Of a stretch of 64,000 nucleotides of DNA, positions 50,567-59,503 are shown piece by piece. Source of the DNA: Stutzerimonas nitrititolerans (GTDB lineage Bacteria > Pseudomonadota > Gammaproteobacteria > Pseudomonadales > Pseudomonadaceae). The position numbers and the translations under genes were made by a program. The stretch is from the NCBI RefSeq assembly GCF_003696285.1, contig NZ_RFFL01000002.1, positions 354,599 to 418,598 on the forward strand, written 5' to 3'. Position 1 is the first letter of the stretch; each line of letters opens with the position of its first letter. The notes beneath the pieces are model-generated. The model had not been told where the DNA came from. It ran no database searches and worked only from the letters and a program-made list of their open reading frames with translations.

Positions 50567-51837
50567 AAACCTTCGAACTGCACGAATCCGGCGTGCGCAG
50601 CTATTGCCGCTCCTTTCCCGTGGTCTTCAAGCAGGCGCGCGGCGCCGAGCTGATCACCCGCGACGGCAAGTCCTACATCGATTTCCTGGCCGGTGCCGGC
50701 ACCCTCAACTACGGCCACAACCACCCGGTGCTCAAACAGGCGCTGCTCGACTACATCGCCGACGACGGTCTCACCCATGGCCTGGACATGTACTCCGATG
50801 CCAAAGAGCGTTTCCTGGAAACCTTCAACCGGCTGATCCTCAAGCCGCGCGGCATGGACTATGTCATGCAGTTCACCGGCCCGACCGGCACCAACGCGGT
50901 CGAGGCCGCGCTGAAGCTGGCGCGCAAGGTGACCGGACGCAACAACGTCATCAGCTTCACCAACGGCTTCCACGGCTGCAGCATCGGCGCGCTGGCGGCG
51001 ACAGGCAATCAGCATCATCGCGGCGCTGCCAGCGTGGCGCTGAGCGATGTCAGCCGCATGCCCTACGCCAACTACTTCGGCGATAAGGTCAACACCATCG
51101 CGATGATGGACAAACTGCTCGCCGACCCGTCCAGCGGCATCGACAAGCCGGCCGCGGTCATCGTTGAAGTGGTCCAGGGCGAAGGCGGCCTGAACGCGGC
51201 TTCGGCCGAGTGGGTTCGCAAGCTGGAAAAACTCTGCCGCAAGCACGAGATGCTGCTGATCGTCGACGACATCCAGGCCGGTTGCGGCCGTACCGGCAGT
51301 TTCTTCAGCTTCGAGGAAATGGGCATCAAGCCGGACATCATTACGCTGTCCAAGTCGCTGTCGGGCTTCGGCCTGCCGTTCGCCATGGTGCTGCTGCGCC
51401 GTGAGCTGGACCAGTGGGAGCCGGGCGAGCACAACGGCACCTTCCGCGGCAACAACCACGCCTTCGTCACTGCGGCCGCAGCGCTGGAGCATTTCTGGCA
51501 GAACGACGAATTCGCCCAGAGCGTGCGCGCCAAGGGCAAGCGTATCGCTGACGGCATGCACAAGATTGTCCGCCGCTATGGCCCGGACTCCCTGTTCGTC
51601 AAAGGCCGCGGAATGATGATCGGCATCAGCTGCCCGGATGGCGACACCGCCGCCGCCATCTGCCGCCATGCCTTCGAGAACGGCCTGGTGATCGAGACCA
51701 GTGGCGCCCACAGCGAAGTGGTCAAGTGCCTCTGCCCGCTGGTGATCAGCGAAGAGCAGATCGACCGCGCCATGAGCATCCTGGACAAGGCGTTCGCCGC
51801 CGTGATGTCCGACCAAACCCGTGAGCAGGCTGTGTGA
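50563..51837 (+). CDS. ectB: EctB, diaminobutyrate-2-oxoglutarate transaminase
   Basis: 424 residues, class III aminotransferase making 2,4-diaminobutyrate from aspartate semialdehyde. PLP Lys264 is in TLSKSLSGFG; the DDIQAGCGRTG motif is at about 235-245. AGAGGAAACC precedes the ATG. Overlaps ectA by 4 bases. A long repeat-like element follows before ectC. Confidence 0.96.
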   Translation: MKTFELHESGVRSYCRSFPVVFKQARGAELITRDGKSYIDFLAGAGTLNYGHNHPVLKQALLDYIADDGLTHGLDMYSDAKERFLETFNRLILKPRGMDYVMQFTGPTGTNAVEAALKLARKVTGRNNVISFTNGFHGCSIGALAATGNQHHRGAASVALSDVSRMPYANYFGDKVNTIAMMDKLLADPSSGIDKPAAVIVEVVQGEGGLNAASAEWVRKLEKLCRKHEMLLIVDDIQAGCGRTGSFFSFEEMGIKPDIITLSKSLSGFGLPFAMVLLRRELDQWEPGEHNGTFRGNNHAFVTAAAALEHFWQNDEFAQSVRAKGKRIADGMHKIVRRYGPDSLFVKGRGMMIGISCPDGDTAAAICRHAFENGLVIETSGAHSEVVKCLCPLVISEEQIDRAMSILDKAFAAVMSDQTREQAV

Positions 51838-51965
51838 AAGCGTAGCGAGCGAAGGTTAGGCAAGGCAAAAACAGGCGAGGAAGCGGAGTTTACTGCTGTA
51901 AATGAGCATTCCGAGCCGGTTTTTAACGCCGCATAACCGAGCGCAGTAGTTTTCGCATAGCCTGC
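51836..51965. repeat. Large imperfect palindrome between ectB and ectC
   Basis: About 130 bases starting just at the ectB stop. The left arm GAAAGCGTAGCGAGCGAAGG and right arm ending GCGCAGTAGTTTTC pair imperfectly; the centre is GGAGTTTAC-TGCT-GTAAATGAG. The content looks unlike neighbouring coding DNA, and I think I have seen similar intergenic elements in other pseudomonads (not verified). Confidence 0.6.
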
Positions 51966-51990
51966 AGCAGCTTCTTGAGGATTTGAAAAA

Positions 51991-52389
51991 ATGATCGTAC
52001 GCACCCTCGCCGAATGCGAGCAGTCCAACCGCAAGATCGTCACCGAAACCTGGGACAGCACGCGCATGCTGCTCAAGGACGACAACATGGGCTTCTCCTT
52101 CCACATCACCACCATCTACGCCAACACCGAGACGCACATCCACTACCAGAACCACCTGGAGTCGGTGTACTGCATCAGCGGCAACGGCGAGATCGAAACC
52201 ATCGCCGACGGCAAGATCTACAAGATCGAAGCCGGCACGCTGTACATCCTCGACAAGCACGACGAGCACCTGCTGCGCGGCGGCAGCGAGGACATGAAGA
52301 TGGCCTGCGTGTTCAACCCGCCGCTCAACGGCAAGGAAGTGCATGACGAAAGCGGTGTCTATCCGCTGGAGGCCGAAACCGTCGTCTGA
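51991..52389 (+). CDS. ectC: EctC, ectoine synthase
   Basis: 132-residue cupin that cyclises N-gamma-acetyl-diaminobutyrate to ectoine. The metal-site region [20 protein letters not shown] (about 45-64) is intact. GAGG lies before the ATG. It is 153 bases after ectB and behind the repeat element. Confidence 0.96.
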   Translation: MIVRTLAECEQSNRKIVTETWDSTRMLLKDDNMGFSFHITTIYANTETHIHYQNHLESVYCISGNGEIETIADGKIYKIEAGTLYILDKHDEHLLRGGSEDMKMACVFNPPLNGKEVHDESGVYPLEAETVV

Positions 52390-52401
52390 ACCCTCCTGCT
52401 T

Positions 52402-52489
52402 TTTGTGGGAGCCGCGCCCTCGCGGCGAATGCAGGCGATAGCCTACCAGCAGAGACAGCGCTTCGCGCCGAGGTCGGCGCTCCCACAAA
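52402..52489. repeat. Pseudomonas REP pair between ectC and ectD
   Basis: Outer ends TTTGTGGGAGCCGCG and CGGCGCTCCCACAAA are inverted repeats, each with the CGCGGCGAA/TTCGCGCCG arm typical of Pseudomonas REP sequences. A degenerate third half (GTGGGCGCGCCCCGTGGCGAA) follows at 52512-52532. Confidence 0.85.
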
Positions 52490-52596
52490 GGCAAAAGCCC
52501 GCACCGCTTTGGTGGGCGCGCCCCGTGGCGAACGGAACCACCGTTTGGCCAGAAGCGCAGAGAACATTGTCAGAGCAACCGAAAGGAGAATGTGAA

Positions 52597-53514
52597 GTGA
52601 ACCCTGTACACACCGACCATTACCCTTCGCGCCAGCACGACGAACCCCGCTGGCAGGAGCGTCTGGATCCGGTTGTCTACCGCAGCGACCTGGCCAACGC
52701 GCCGATCTCCGCCGAGCTGATCGAACGCTTCGAGCGTGACGGTTACCTGGTCATCCCCAACCTCTTCAGTGCCGAGGAAGTCGCGTTTTTCCGCGAAGAA
52801 CTCGACCGGATGCGCCAGGACCCGGCCGTCGCCGACTCCGGCAAGACCATCAAGGAACCCGACAGCGGCGCGATCCGCTCGGTGTTTGCCATCCACAAGG
52901 ACAACGCCCTGTTCGCCCGCGTCGCGGCGGACGAGCGCATCGCCGCCGTCGCCCGCTTCATTCTAGGCGGCGACATCTATGTGCATCAGTCGCGGATGAA
53001 CTTCAAACCGGGCTTCACCGGCAAGGAGTTCTACTGGCACTCGGATTTCGAGACCTGGCACGTCGAGGACGGCCTGCCGCGCATGCGCACCCTCAGCTGC
53101 TCGATCCTGCTGACCGACAACGAGCCGCACAACGGCCCGCTGATGCTGGTCCCCGGCTCGCACAAGCAATTCATCAGTTGCGTGGGCGCCACCCCTGAAA
53201 ATCATTATGAAAAGTCGCTGCGCAAGCAGGAGTTCGGCGTGCCGGACCACGACAGCCTGACCCGGCTGGCCGAGCGTCATGGTATCGACACCGCCACCGG
53301 GCCGGCGGGCAGCGTGCTGTTCTTCGACTGCAACACCATGCATGGTTCGAACAGCAATATCACGCCGAGTGCGCGCAGCAATCTGTTCTATGTCTACAAC
53401 CATGTGGATAATGCGGCCCAGGCGCCGTTCTGCGGGCTCGCACCACGCCCCGACTTCGTTGCCGAGCGTGAGGATTTCACGCCGCTGCAGATCCAGCCAC
53501 AACGCTATCTCTGA
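52597..53514 (+). CDS. ectD: EctD, ectoine 5-hydroxylase
   Basis: 305-residue Fe(II)/2-oxoglutarate dioxygenase making 5-hydroxyectoine. The iron ligands H148, D150 and H249 lie in FYWHSDFETWH and CNTMHGSNSN. The start is GTG at 52597 with AAAGGAG 9 bases upstream; ATGs nearby are out of frame. Followed by a GC-rich hairpin. Confidence 0.95.
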   Translation: MNPVHTDHYPSRQHDEPRWQERLDPVVYRSDLANAPISAELIERFERDGYLVIPNLFSAEEVAFFREELDRMRQDPAVADSGKTIKEPDSGAIRSVFAIHKDNALFARVAADERIAAVARFILGGDIYVHQSRMNFKPGFTGKEFYWHSDFETWHVEDGLPRMRTLSCSILLTDNEPHNGPLMLVPGSHKQFISCVGATPENHYEKSLRKQEFGVPDHDSLTRLAERHGIDTATGPAGSVLFFDCNTMHGSNSNITPSARSNLFYVYNHVDNAAQAPFCGLAPRPDFVAEREDFTPLQIQPQRYL

Positions 53515-53525
53515 ATCCTCCAGGT

Positions 53526-53548
53526 CCGGCCCGCTACTGCGGGGCCGG
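53526..53548 (+). terminator. GC-rich hairpin between ectD and ask
   Basis: Stem CCGGCCCGC/GCGGGGCCGG with one bulged G and a TACT loop, followed by CCTTGCTT. It could act as a partial attenuator inside the operon. Confidence 0.45.
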
Positions 53549-53612
53549 CCTTGCTTGGCCTGCAGAAGCCGGCCCAGGGATGAAATTCACCCCAAGACGG
53601 GACGTTGAATCG

Positions 53613-55043
53613 ATGCATACCGTAGAAAAGATCGGCGGCACCTCCATGAGCCGCTTCGACGAGCTACTCGACAATATCTTCATCGGCCAGCGCGAAGGCG
53701 CCCAGCTGTACCAGCGGGTCTTCGTGGTTTCGGCCTACAGCGGCATGACCAACCTGCTGCTGGAACACAAGAAGACCGGCGAGCCGGGCGTCTACCAGCG
53801 CTTCGCCGACGCGCAGAACGAAGGCGCCTGGCTCGAGGCCCTGCAGACCGTGCGCCAGCGCATGCTGGAGAAGAATGCCGAACTCTTCTCGGGCGACTTC
53901 GAGCGTCACGCCGCCGACCAGTTCATCAACTCGCGCATCGACGATGCCCGCGAGTGCATGAGCAGCCTGCAGCGCCTGTGCGCCTACGGCCACTTCCAGC
54001 TCAGCGAACACCTGATGAAGGTGCGTGAAATGCTCGCCTCGCTGGGCGAAGCGCACAGCGCCTTCAACGCCGTGCTGGCGCTCAAGCATCGCGGCATCAA
54101 TGCGCGCATGGTCGACCTCACCGGCTGGCACTGCGACTCGCCATTGCCCTTCGAGGACATGGTTCGCGAGAGCTTCGAAGGCGTCGACCTGAGCCGCGAA
54201 CTGGTGATCGCCACCGGCTACACCCATTGCGCCGAGGGCCTGATGAGCACCTTCGACCGCGGTTACAGCGAGATCACCTTCGCCCAGATCGCCGCCGCCA
54301 CCGGCGCGCGCGAAGCGATCATCCACAAGGAATTCCACCTGTCTTCGGCGGACCCGAACCTGGTCGGCGCCGACAAGGTGGTGACCATCGGCCGCACCAA
54401 CTACGACGTTGCCGACCAGTTGTCCAACCTGGGCATGGAGGCGATCCACCCGCGCGCCGCCAAGACCCTGCGCCGCGCAGGCATCGAGCTGCGCATCAAG
54501 AACGCCTTCGAGCCCGAGCACGCCGGCACCCTCATCAGCCAGGACTACAAGAGCGAGAAGCCCTGCGTGGAGATCATAGCCGGGCGCAAGGACGTCTTCG
54601 GCATCGAGGTGTTCGACCAGGACATGCTCGGCGACGTGGCCTACGACATCGAGATCACCAAGCTGCTCAAGCAGCTCAAGCTCTACGTGGTGAACAAGGA
54701 TTCGGACGCCAACAGCATCACCTACTACCTCTCCGGTTCGCGCAAGCTGATCAACCGCGCGGCCAAGCTGATCGAGGAGCACTATCCGGCGGCTGAAGTG
54801 ACCGTGCACAACGTGGCCATCGTTTCGGCGATCGGCTCGGACCTCAAGGTCAAGGGCATCCTGGCCAAGACCGTCGCGGCGCTGGCCGAGGCCGGTATCA
54901 GCATCCAGGCCGTGCACCAGTCGATCCGCCAGGTGGAGATGCAGTGCGTGGTCAACGAGGAAGACTACGACGCCGCCATCGCCGCCCTGCACCGCGCGCT
55001 GATCGAGCCGGAAAACCACGGCGACGTGATCGCTGCCGCGTAA
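53613..55043 (+). CDS. ask: Specialised aspartokinase of the ectoine operon
   Basis: 476 residues from the ATG at 53613, giving MHTVEKIGGTSM, as in P. stutzeri Ask_Ect (memory); an ATG at 53580 would add 11. The kinase motif KIGGTSMSRF is at 6-15 and a pair of ACT-type regulatory segments is in the C-terminal third (VSAIGSDLKVKGILAKTVAALAEAGIS). This enzyme is less feedback-inhibited than the housekeeping one and feeds aspartyl phosphate to ectoine synthesis (literature, memory). Confidence 0.92.
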   Translation: MHTVEKIGGTSMSRFDELLDNIFIGQREGAQLYQRVFVVSAYSGMTNLLLEHKKTGEPGVYQRFADAQNEGAWLEALQTVRQRMLEKNAELFSGDFERHAADQFINSRIDDARECMSSLQRLCAYGHFQLSEHLMKVREMLASLGEAHSAFNAVLALKHRGINARMVDLTGWHCDSPLPFEDMVRESFEGVDLSRELVIATGYTHCAEGLMSTFDRGYSEITFAQIAAATGAREAIIHKEFHLSSADPNLVGADKVVTIGRTNYDVADQLSNLGMEAIHPRAAKTLRRAGIELRIKNAFEPEHAGTLISQDYKSEKPCVEIIAGRKDVFGIEVFDQDMLGDVAYDIEITKLLKQLKLYVVNKDSDANSITYYLSGSRKLINRAAKLIEEHYPAAEVTVHNVAIVSAIGSDLKVKGILAKTVAALAEAGISIQAVHQSIRQVEMQCVVNEEDYDAAIAALHRALIEPENHGDVIAAA

Positions 55044-55070
55044 CACCGGTCGCCTCGTCTGCACTTGGCC

Positions 55071-55100
55071 GCCGGACCCGAGCTACTCGGGCCCGGCAGT
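55071..55100. terminator. Terminator between ask and the PepSY gene
   Basis: A 12-position stem GCCGGACCCGAG/CTCGGGCCCGGC with one mismatch and a CTA loop, followed by AGTTT. Lies between convergent genes. Confidence 0.7.
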
Positions 55101-55108
55101 TTCCGCTA

Positions 55109-56608
55109 TCAACGCACTGCGTTGAACGCTCGGGCCCTTCTGTCCCGAGCGCGACGCCTGCCACGCAGGCGCCGCCAACCCAGCACCACGCCGCTCAGGC
55201 TGATCAACAGGCCACCCAGGCTGAACGCGAGCATCAGCGCCTCGCGCAGGCGTGGCCGTTCCAGCAGCGGGAGCCAGTCCCAGCTGTGCAGCAGGTTGAA
55301 TAGCCAGCGCTCCACCCGCTGAGCACGACCGAGCTGTTCGATCAGAGCACCGCTGTACGGGTCGATGTGCAGCCAGGTCGCCGCTTCATCGTCCAGCGCC
55401 ACGCGCAACACCGGCAGCCGCTTGCGTTGATAGCCGTACATGCTCTGCTCGGCGCGCTGGAAATAGTAGAAATCGTGCCGTTGCAGCCAGCTGATGCCCG
55501 CCGAAGGGCCATCGGGGAGTTTGCGCACGGCCTGTTCGAGCAGCTCGGCCGGCAATTGCAGCATCACGGTAGCGCCAGGCTCGGCGGCAAGGATGCGGCT
55601 GGCGCCCTGGCCGTCATAGGCCACGCGATAGGTCTTGCCGGCCACCTGCTGCCAGTGCAGTTCACGCGGCGCGAAGCCGCTCTCGCGCAGCCTGGCAAGG
55701 GTTTCGGCCAAGGGCTGCGGATCGCTGTCGCGCGCCAGCGCAGCCTGGCGATAGGCACCCTGCAGGCTGGGCGCCGCGGTGAACAGCCCCCAGGGACGCA
55801 TCGACATCAACCCGCTGAAGATCCAGGCGATCAGCAACGCACCGAACAACAGGCCACCGATGTGATGCCAGCGAGCGAAGCCCCCGGCATAGGGCGAACG
55901 CGAGCCGCTGCGGTAGGGCCTGGAAAAGCGCCAGCGCAGCACGCCGATCACCTGCCCCAGCAGCGCCATGGCGGTGGCGGCCAGCGACAGGTAGATGACG
56001 ATCTGCGCCCACCAGGGGCTGTCGCGCAGCGGGTAAAGCCAGTGCAGCCAGGCGCCGAGCCAGTTCCAGGCTCGCTCGGCGAAGGTGGCGTCACGCACCA
56101 CGGCACCCGTCTGGCCGGAGACGTACAGCAGTCGCCCCTCCGCATTCTCGATCCGGTGCAATGGCCGGTCGCCATCCAGCGCTCGCGAGCGGGTCCAGGC
56201 ATCCTCCTGAATCAGGCCGCGGTGGTGCAACTCACCCGCCTGGGTGAACTGGCGGGCGCTGGCCAGCGCAGCCTGTTCGTCCACCTGGACGATGCGCTCG
56301 CCGCTACGCGCATCCACCGCAATGCGCCTACCACCGAAGTAGTCGAACAGATAGCGCGGCGCACCGGCGACACTGCTCAGGCGCGCCGCCAGCGGCGCAT
56401 CGCTGCGTCCACTGGCCGCCAGCGCCTGGCCGAGACTGACGCAACAGCGCTCGCGCGGCAGCTCGGGCAGATGCGCCAGGTGTTCGGCCGGGGTCAGCTT
56501 GGGATAGCCCACGAACAGCATGACCATGCCCGAGACGAACCACAGCGCCATGAACAGGCACAGGCCGATGCCCAGCCAGCGATGCCAGAGGTAGAGGTAG
56601 CGCTTCAC
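55109..56608 (-). CDS. PepSY-domain inner-membrane protein (ferric reductase-like partner)
   Basis: 499 residues: N-terminal membrane segment (KRYLYLWHRWLGIGLCLFMALWFVSGMVML), two periplasmic PepSY-like regions, and further membrane segments near 190, 245 and at the C-terminus. The start is GTG at 56608, 2 bases after the receptor stop. The pattern matches PepSY-TM proteins next to siderophore or metal receptors, which are thought to reduce metal in the periplasm (inference). Last gene of the DUF2946-receptor-PepSY unit. Confidence 0.85.
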   Translation of the reverse strand: MKRYLYLWHRWLGIGLCLFMALWFVSGMVMLFVGYPKLTPAEHLAHLPELPRERCCVSLGQALAASGRSDAPLAARLSSVAGAPRYLFDYFGGRRIAVDARSGERIVQVDEQAALASARQFTQAGELHHRGLIQEDAWTRSRALDGDRPLHRIENAEGRLLYVSGQTGAVVRDATFAERAWNWLGAWLHWLYPLRDSPWWAQIVIYLSLAATAMALLGQVIGVLRWRFSRPYRSGSRSPYAGGFARWHHIGGLLFGALLIAWIFSGLMSMRPWGLFTAAPSLQGAYRQAALARDSDPQPLAETLARLRESGFAPRELHWQQVAGKTYRVAYDGQGASRILAAEPGATVMLQLPAELLEQAVRKLPDGPSAGISWLQRHDFYYFQRAEQSMYGYQRKRLPVLRVALDDEAATWLHIDPYSGALIEQLGRAQRVERWLFNLLHSWDWLPLLERPRLREALMLAFSLGGLLISLSGVVLGWRRLRGRRRARDRRARAFNAVR

Positions 56609-56610
56609 GG

Positions 56611-58785
56611 TCAGAACCTATAGTCCAGGGCCACGTCGAAGGTGCGCGGCGCACCCATGTAGTACTGGGTGCCGTAGGCCTGCCTGGCGTACACCTCATC
56701 GGTCAGGTTTCGCGCCCGTGCGGTCAGGCTGGTGTGCGGGTCCAGCTGGTAGCGGACGAAGGCGCCATACAGGGTGTAGGAAGGCGCCTCAAGGGTGTTG
56801 GCGTTGTCCGCATAGACCGAATCGACGTAACGCACATCCACACCGATTTTCCAGGCCTGGGCCAGCTCGTAGGTCAGCCAGGCATTGGCCACGCTGTCCG
56901 GAACGTTGACCGGGGTGTTGCCCTTGCGCGATACCGACACGCCGCCGACCGCCTCGTTGAATTCGTCGTACTCGGCATCGACATAGGCGTAGTTGGCCTC
57001 GGCCAGCAGCCTGGGCGTGAGTTGCAGCTTGCCGGCCAGCTCGATGCCGCGGGAAGTCTGCTGCCCGGCCTGCACCGTCAGGTTGGGGTCGTTGGAATCG
57101 CGTACGGCGAAGTCCCGACGCACGATCTGGTAGACGGCCACGGTCGCCGAGCCGCGTCCATCGAGAAAGTCGAACTTGCTGCCGACCTCCCATTGCTCGC
57201 CCTTGGACAGGTCGAACAAGCCAACGTTGGAGTAGGTCGCCGAGGCCAGCGAGCCGGCCGGCAAGTCCGCCGAGGTGCTGTACTGCGCATATAGGTTGGC
57301 GCTGGGCGTCAGCTCGTAGAGCAGACCGAGGCGCCCGCTCAGCGGCTCCCAGCTGCGCTCGAAGAAGGCCGGGCTGGTCGCCGACACCGGGCCGTAGTTG
57401 GTGACTTCCATGTTCAGATGGTCGTAGCGCAGGCCGCTGAGCAGCGACAGACGCTCGCTCAGTTGCAGGCGGTTTTCCAGAAACAGCGCCTGTGTATCGA
57501 TCACGTGGCGGCGCTGTTTCTGCAGCCCGGCGGCCATGCCGGGAATTTCCAGAAAGCTGCCCGGATCGAAATGCTCCGGGTCGACCGGGTACAGCGAGCC
57601 GCCAGACCTGGGGTACAGCGTCTGGTGCATACGCGAGATATCGAAACCGCCCGCCCACTGGCTGTCCATGCCAAACAGGCTGTGCTGGTGGTTGAGCACC
57701 AGCCGGTTGCCCAGCACACTCTGTTCGTGACGCTGCAGATAGGCTCCGGAGCGCAGCACCTGGCTATTGTCGGCGTTGTAGGCATATTGTTCGAGATTGC
57801 GGTAGTCACGCTGGGCGTCGTAGTGGTACAGCGTGTTCTGCAGGCGGGTGGCGTCGCTCAGCCGGTAGTCGAGGATGGAACGCAGCCATTTCACCCGCTG
57901 CTCGTAGCGGCCATCGGCCACGTTGTAGTTCTCGAAACGGCGGCCTTCGTCGATCTTCATGCGCTCACCGACCGGCTGCAGGATGGGTGAGCCCCAGTAG
58001 GGGCTATCTTCCCGGTCCTCCAGGTATTCGAAGGCCAGCGTGTGGCTCAGGCTCGGGGTCAGGTCGCTGAGCAGGGAGATCGCCAGGCTGTCGGTGCTGC
58101 GCTCGTTGCGGTCGATGTAGCCGTTGCCCTGGCCATGGCTGTAGTCCAGGCGTACGAAGTTGCGCGCATCGAGGCCGCCGCCAAGGGCGCGGTTGATGCC
58201 GAAGGCGATCTCCGTTTCGTCATAGCTGCCATAGCTCAGGCGGCCATCGAATACTTCTTCCTCGCGGCTGGCCAGCTTCGAGATGTAGTTGATCGAGCCA
58301 CCTACCGCGCCAGCGCCATAAAGGAACGTCGAGGGGCCGCCGATCAGTTCGACGCGGTCGATCACCCAGGCGTCCACCGGACGGGTGGCGCTGCTGTAGC
58401 CCAGGTTGATGCCGTTGAACAACTGGGTGATCTGGTTCTGGGTAAAACCACGGTAAGACACGAAGCCGCCGTAGCCAGGGTTGGCGGAGGCATTGATGCC
58501 AGTCATGCCGTTGATCACGTCCTGGGTATCCTTGGCGCCCCGTTGTTCGATCACGAAACGATCGGACACACTGACCGAAGCCGGCGTTTCACGCACGCTC
58601 AACCCCAACCGCGAGCCGGTTTCCACCGGCTGATCAAGCTTCAGCCCTGCCTCGGATAGAGCATCGGCGGTGACGGTATCGGCGGGCAGTTCCAGGGATG
58701 AATCTTCGGCACAGGCAAAACGACAGGCACCGACAAGCAGTGCCGTGCAGACAAGTCTCGTTGTCATGAGGCGATCCATAAGCAT
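56611..58785 (-). CDS. TonB-dependent outer-membrane receptor
   Basis: 724 residues (718 from the ATG at 58767, which starts MTTRLVCTALLVGACRFACA; neither start has a strong ribosome site). Signal peptide, a TonB-box-like segment (ADTVTADAL), the plug (VIDRVELIGGPSTFLYGAGAVGGSINYIS, about 140-170) and a beta-barrel ending in the terminal Phe (DVALDYRF). Siderophore or metal substrate unknown; there is no FecR-type signalling extension. No Fur box was recognised upstream. Confidence 0.92.
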   Translation of the reverse strand: MLMDRLMTTRLVCTALLVGACRFACAEDSSLELPADTVTADALSEAGLKLDQPVETGSRLGLSVRETPASVSVSDRFVIEQRGAKDTQDVINGMTGINASANPGYGGFVSYRGFTQNQITQLFNGINLGYSSATRPVDAWVIDRVELIGGPSTFLYGAGAVGGSINYISKLASREEEVFDGRLSYGSYDETEIAFGINRALGGGLDARNFVRLDYSHGQGNGYIDRNERSTDSLAISLLSDLTPSLSHTLAFEYLEDREDSPYWGSPILQPVGERMKIDEGRRFENYNVADGRYEQRVKWLRSILDYRLSDATRLQNTLYHYDAQRDYRNLEQYAYNADNSQVLRSGAYLQRHEQSVLGNRLVLNHQHSLFGMDSQWAGGFDISRMHQTLYPRSGGSLYPVDPEHFDPGSFLEIPGMAAGLQKQRRHVIDTQALFLENRLQLSERLSLLSGLRYDHLNMEVTNYGPVSATSPAFFERSWEPLSGRLGLLYELTPSANLYAQYSTSADLPAGSLASATYSNVGLFDLSKGEQWEVGSKFDFLDGRGSATVAVYQIVRRDFAVRDSNDPNLTVQAGQQTSRGIELAGKLQLTPRLLAEANYAYVDAEYDEFNEAVGGVSVSRKGNTPVNVPDSVANAWLTYELAQAWKIGVDVRYVDSVYADNANTLEAPSYTLYGAFVRYQLDPHTSLTARARNLTDEVYARQAYGTQYYMGAPRTFDVALDYRF

Positions 58786-58939
58786 GAGCAGGACGCGGCA
58801 GTCGGCCGCAAGCGGCCAGCTGCCATGCAGTTCCGGCAGGCCATGGGAAGCAGCGGCGCTCGACCATGGGCGCTGAGAACGTCTCGAATCCGATCTCGTC
58901 TTGCCTGGGCCGCTTGCTCGCTACAGTTTCAATGGCCTG

Positions 58940-59341
58940 CTAGCTGTTGCGAATCGCTTCGGGGGAGGCGCGGGGGTTGATCGCCGGGCGCAGGTGGCGT
59001 GGCAGCGCAGGCACCCGATCGAGGCTGACTGGCACTGGCGGCGGAGCATGCGCAATGAACGCCATGCTCCAGTCCAGGCTGTTGATCGCCACGGCCGGCG
59101 CATACGAGGAGCACAACGGGCAGGTAAAAGCCGGCGTGTAGCTGTGGTGGGGTGTGGCGGGAGGCTCGCTGTCGGCGTGCCCGTGGTGGTGGTGCGAAAG
59201 GTTCGCTTCGGACAGTTGCGGTGGCGTATCACCACTGCCGTGCATCTGCCCGTGATGCAAACCGCAGGCGTACAGACTGAACAGAATGCAGAGCAGCAGC
59301 ATTCTGATAAGGGTCGTTCGGTGGGCCATTGCGGTTTTCAT
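58940..59341 (-). CDS. DUF2946 small membrane protein with His clusters
   Basis: 133 residues from the ATG at 59341 (or 129 from 59329). One hydrophobic segment (LIRMLLLCILFSLYACGL, 11-28), then His runs (GLHHGQMHG and SHHHHGHADSEPPATPHH) and a CPLC motif (74-77). The His and Cys content suggests metal binding, often copper for this family when next to a receptor. It is the upstream gene of the receptor-PepSY unit. Confidence 0.78.
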   Translation of the reverse strand: MKTAMAHRTTLIRMLLLCILFSLYACGLHHGQMHGSGDTPPQLSEANLSHHHHGHADSEPPATPHHSYTPAFTCPLCSSYAPAVAINSLDWSMAFIAHAPPPVPVSLDRVPALPRHLRPAINPRASPEAIRNS

Positions 59342-59503
59342 GGGTGGGAAATCTAGCACTACAACCGCATACGGGTGCCGATGACTTCGACGAAAGGCGC
59401 CGCTGCGGCATCGTGTCGCGCACCGGCCATGCTGCCGCAACCATTGAGGATCGCGTGGTGGCCGTTAAAATTGCGCCTTTTCCCCGTTACGCAGAAGACT
59501 GCC

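Noticed and set aside
58786..58939. A Fur box upstream of the TonB receptor
   Set aside because: No stretch resembling GATAATGATAATCATTATC was found on either strand by eye.
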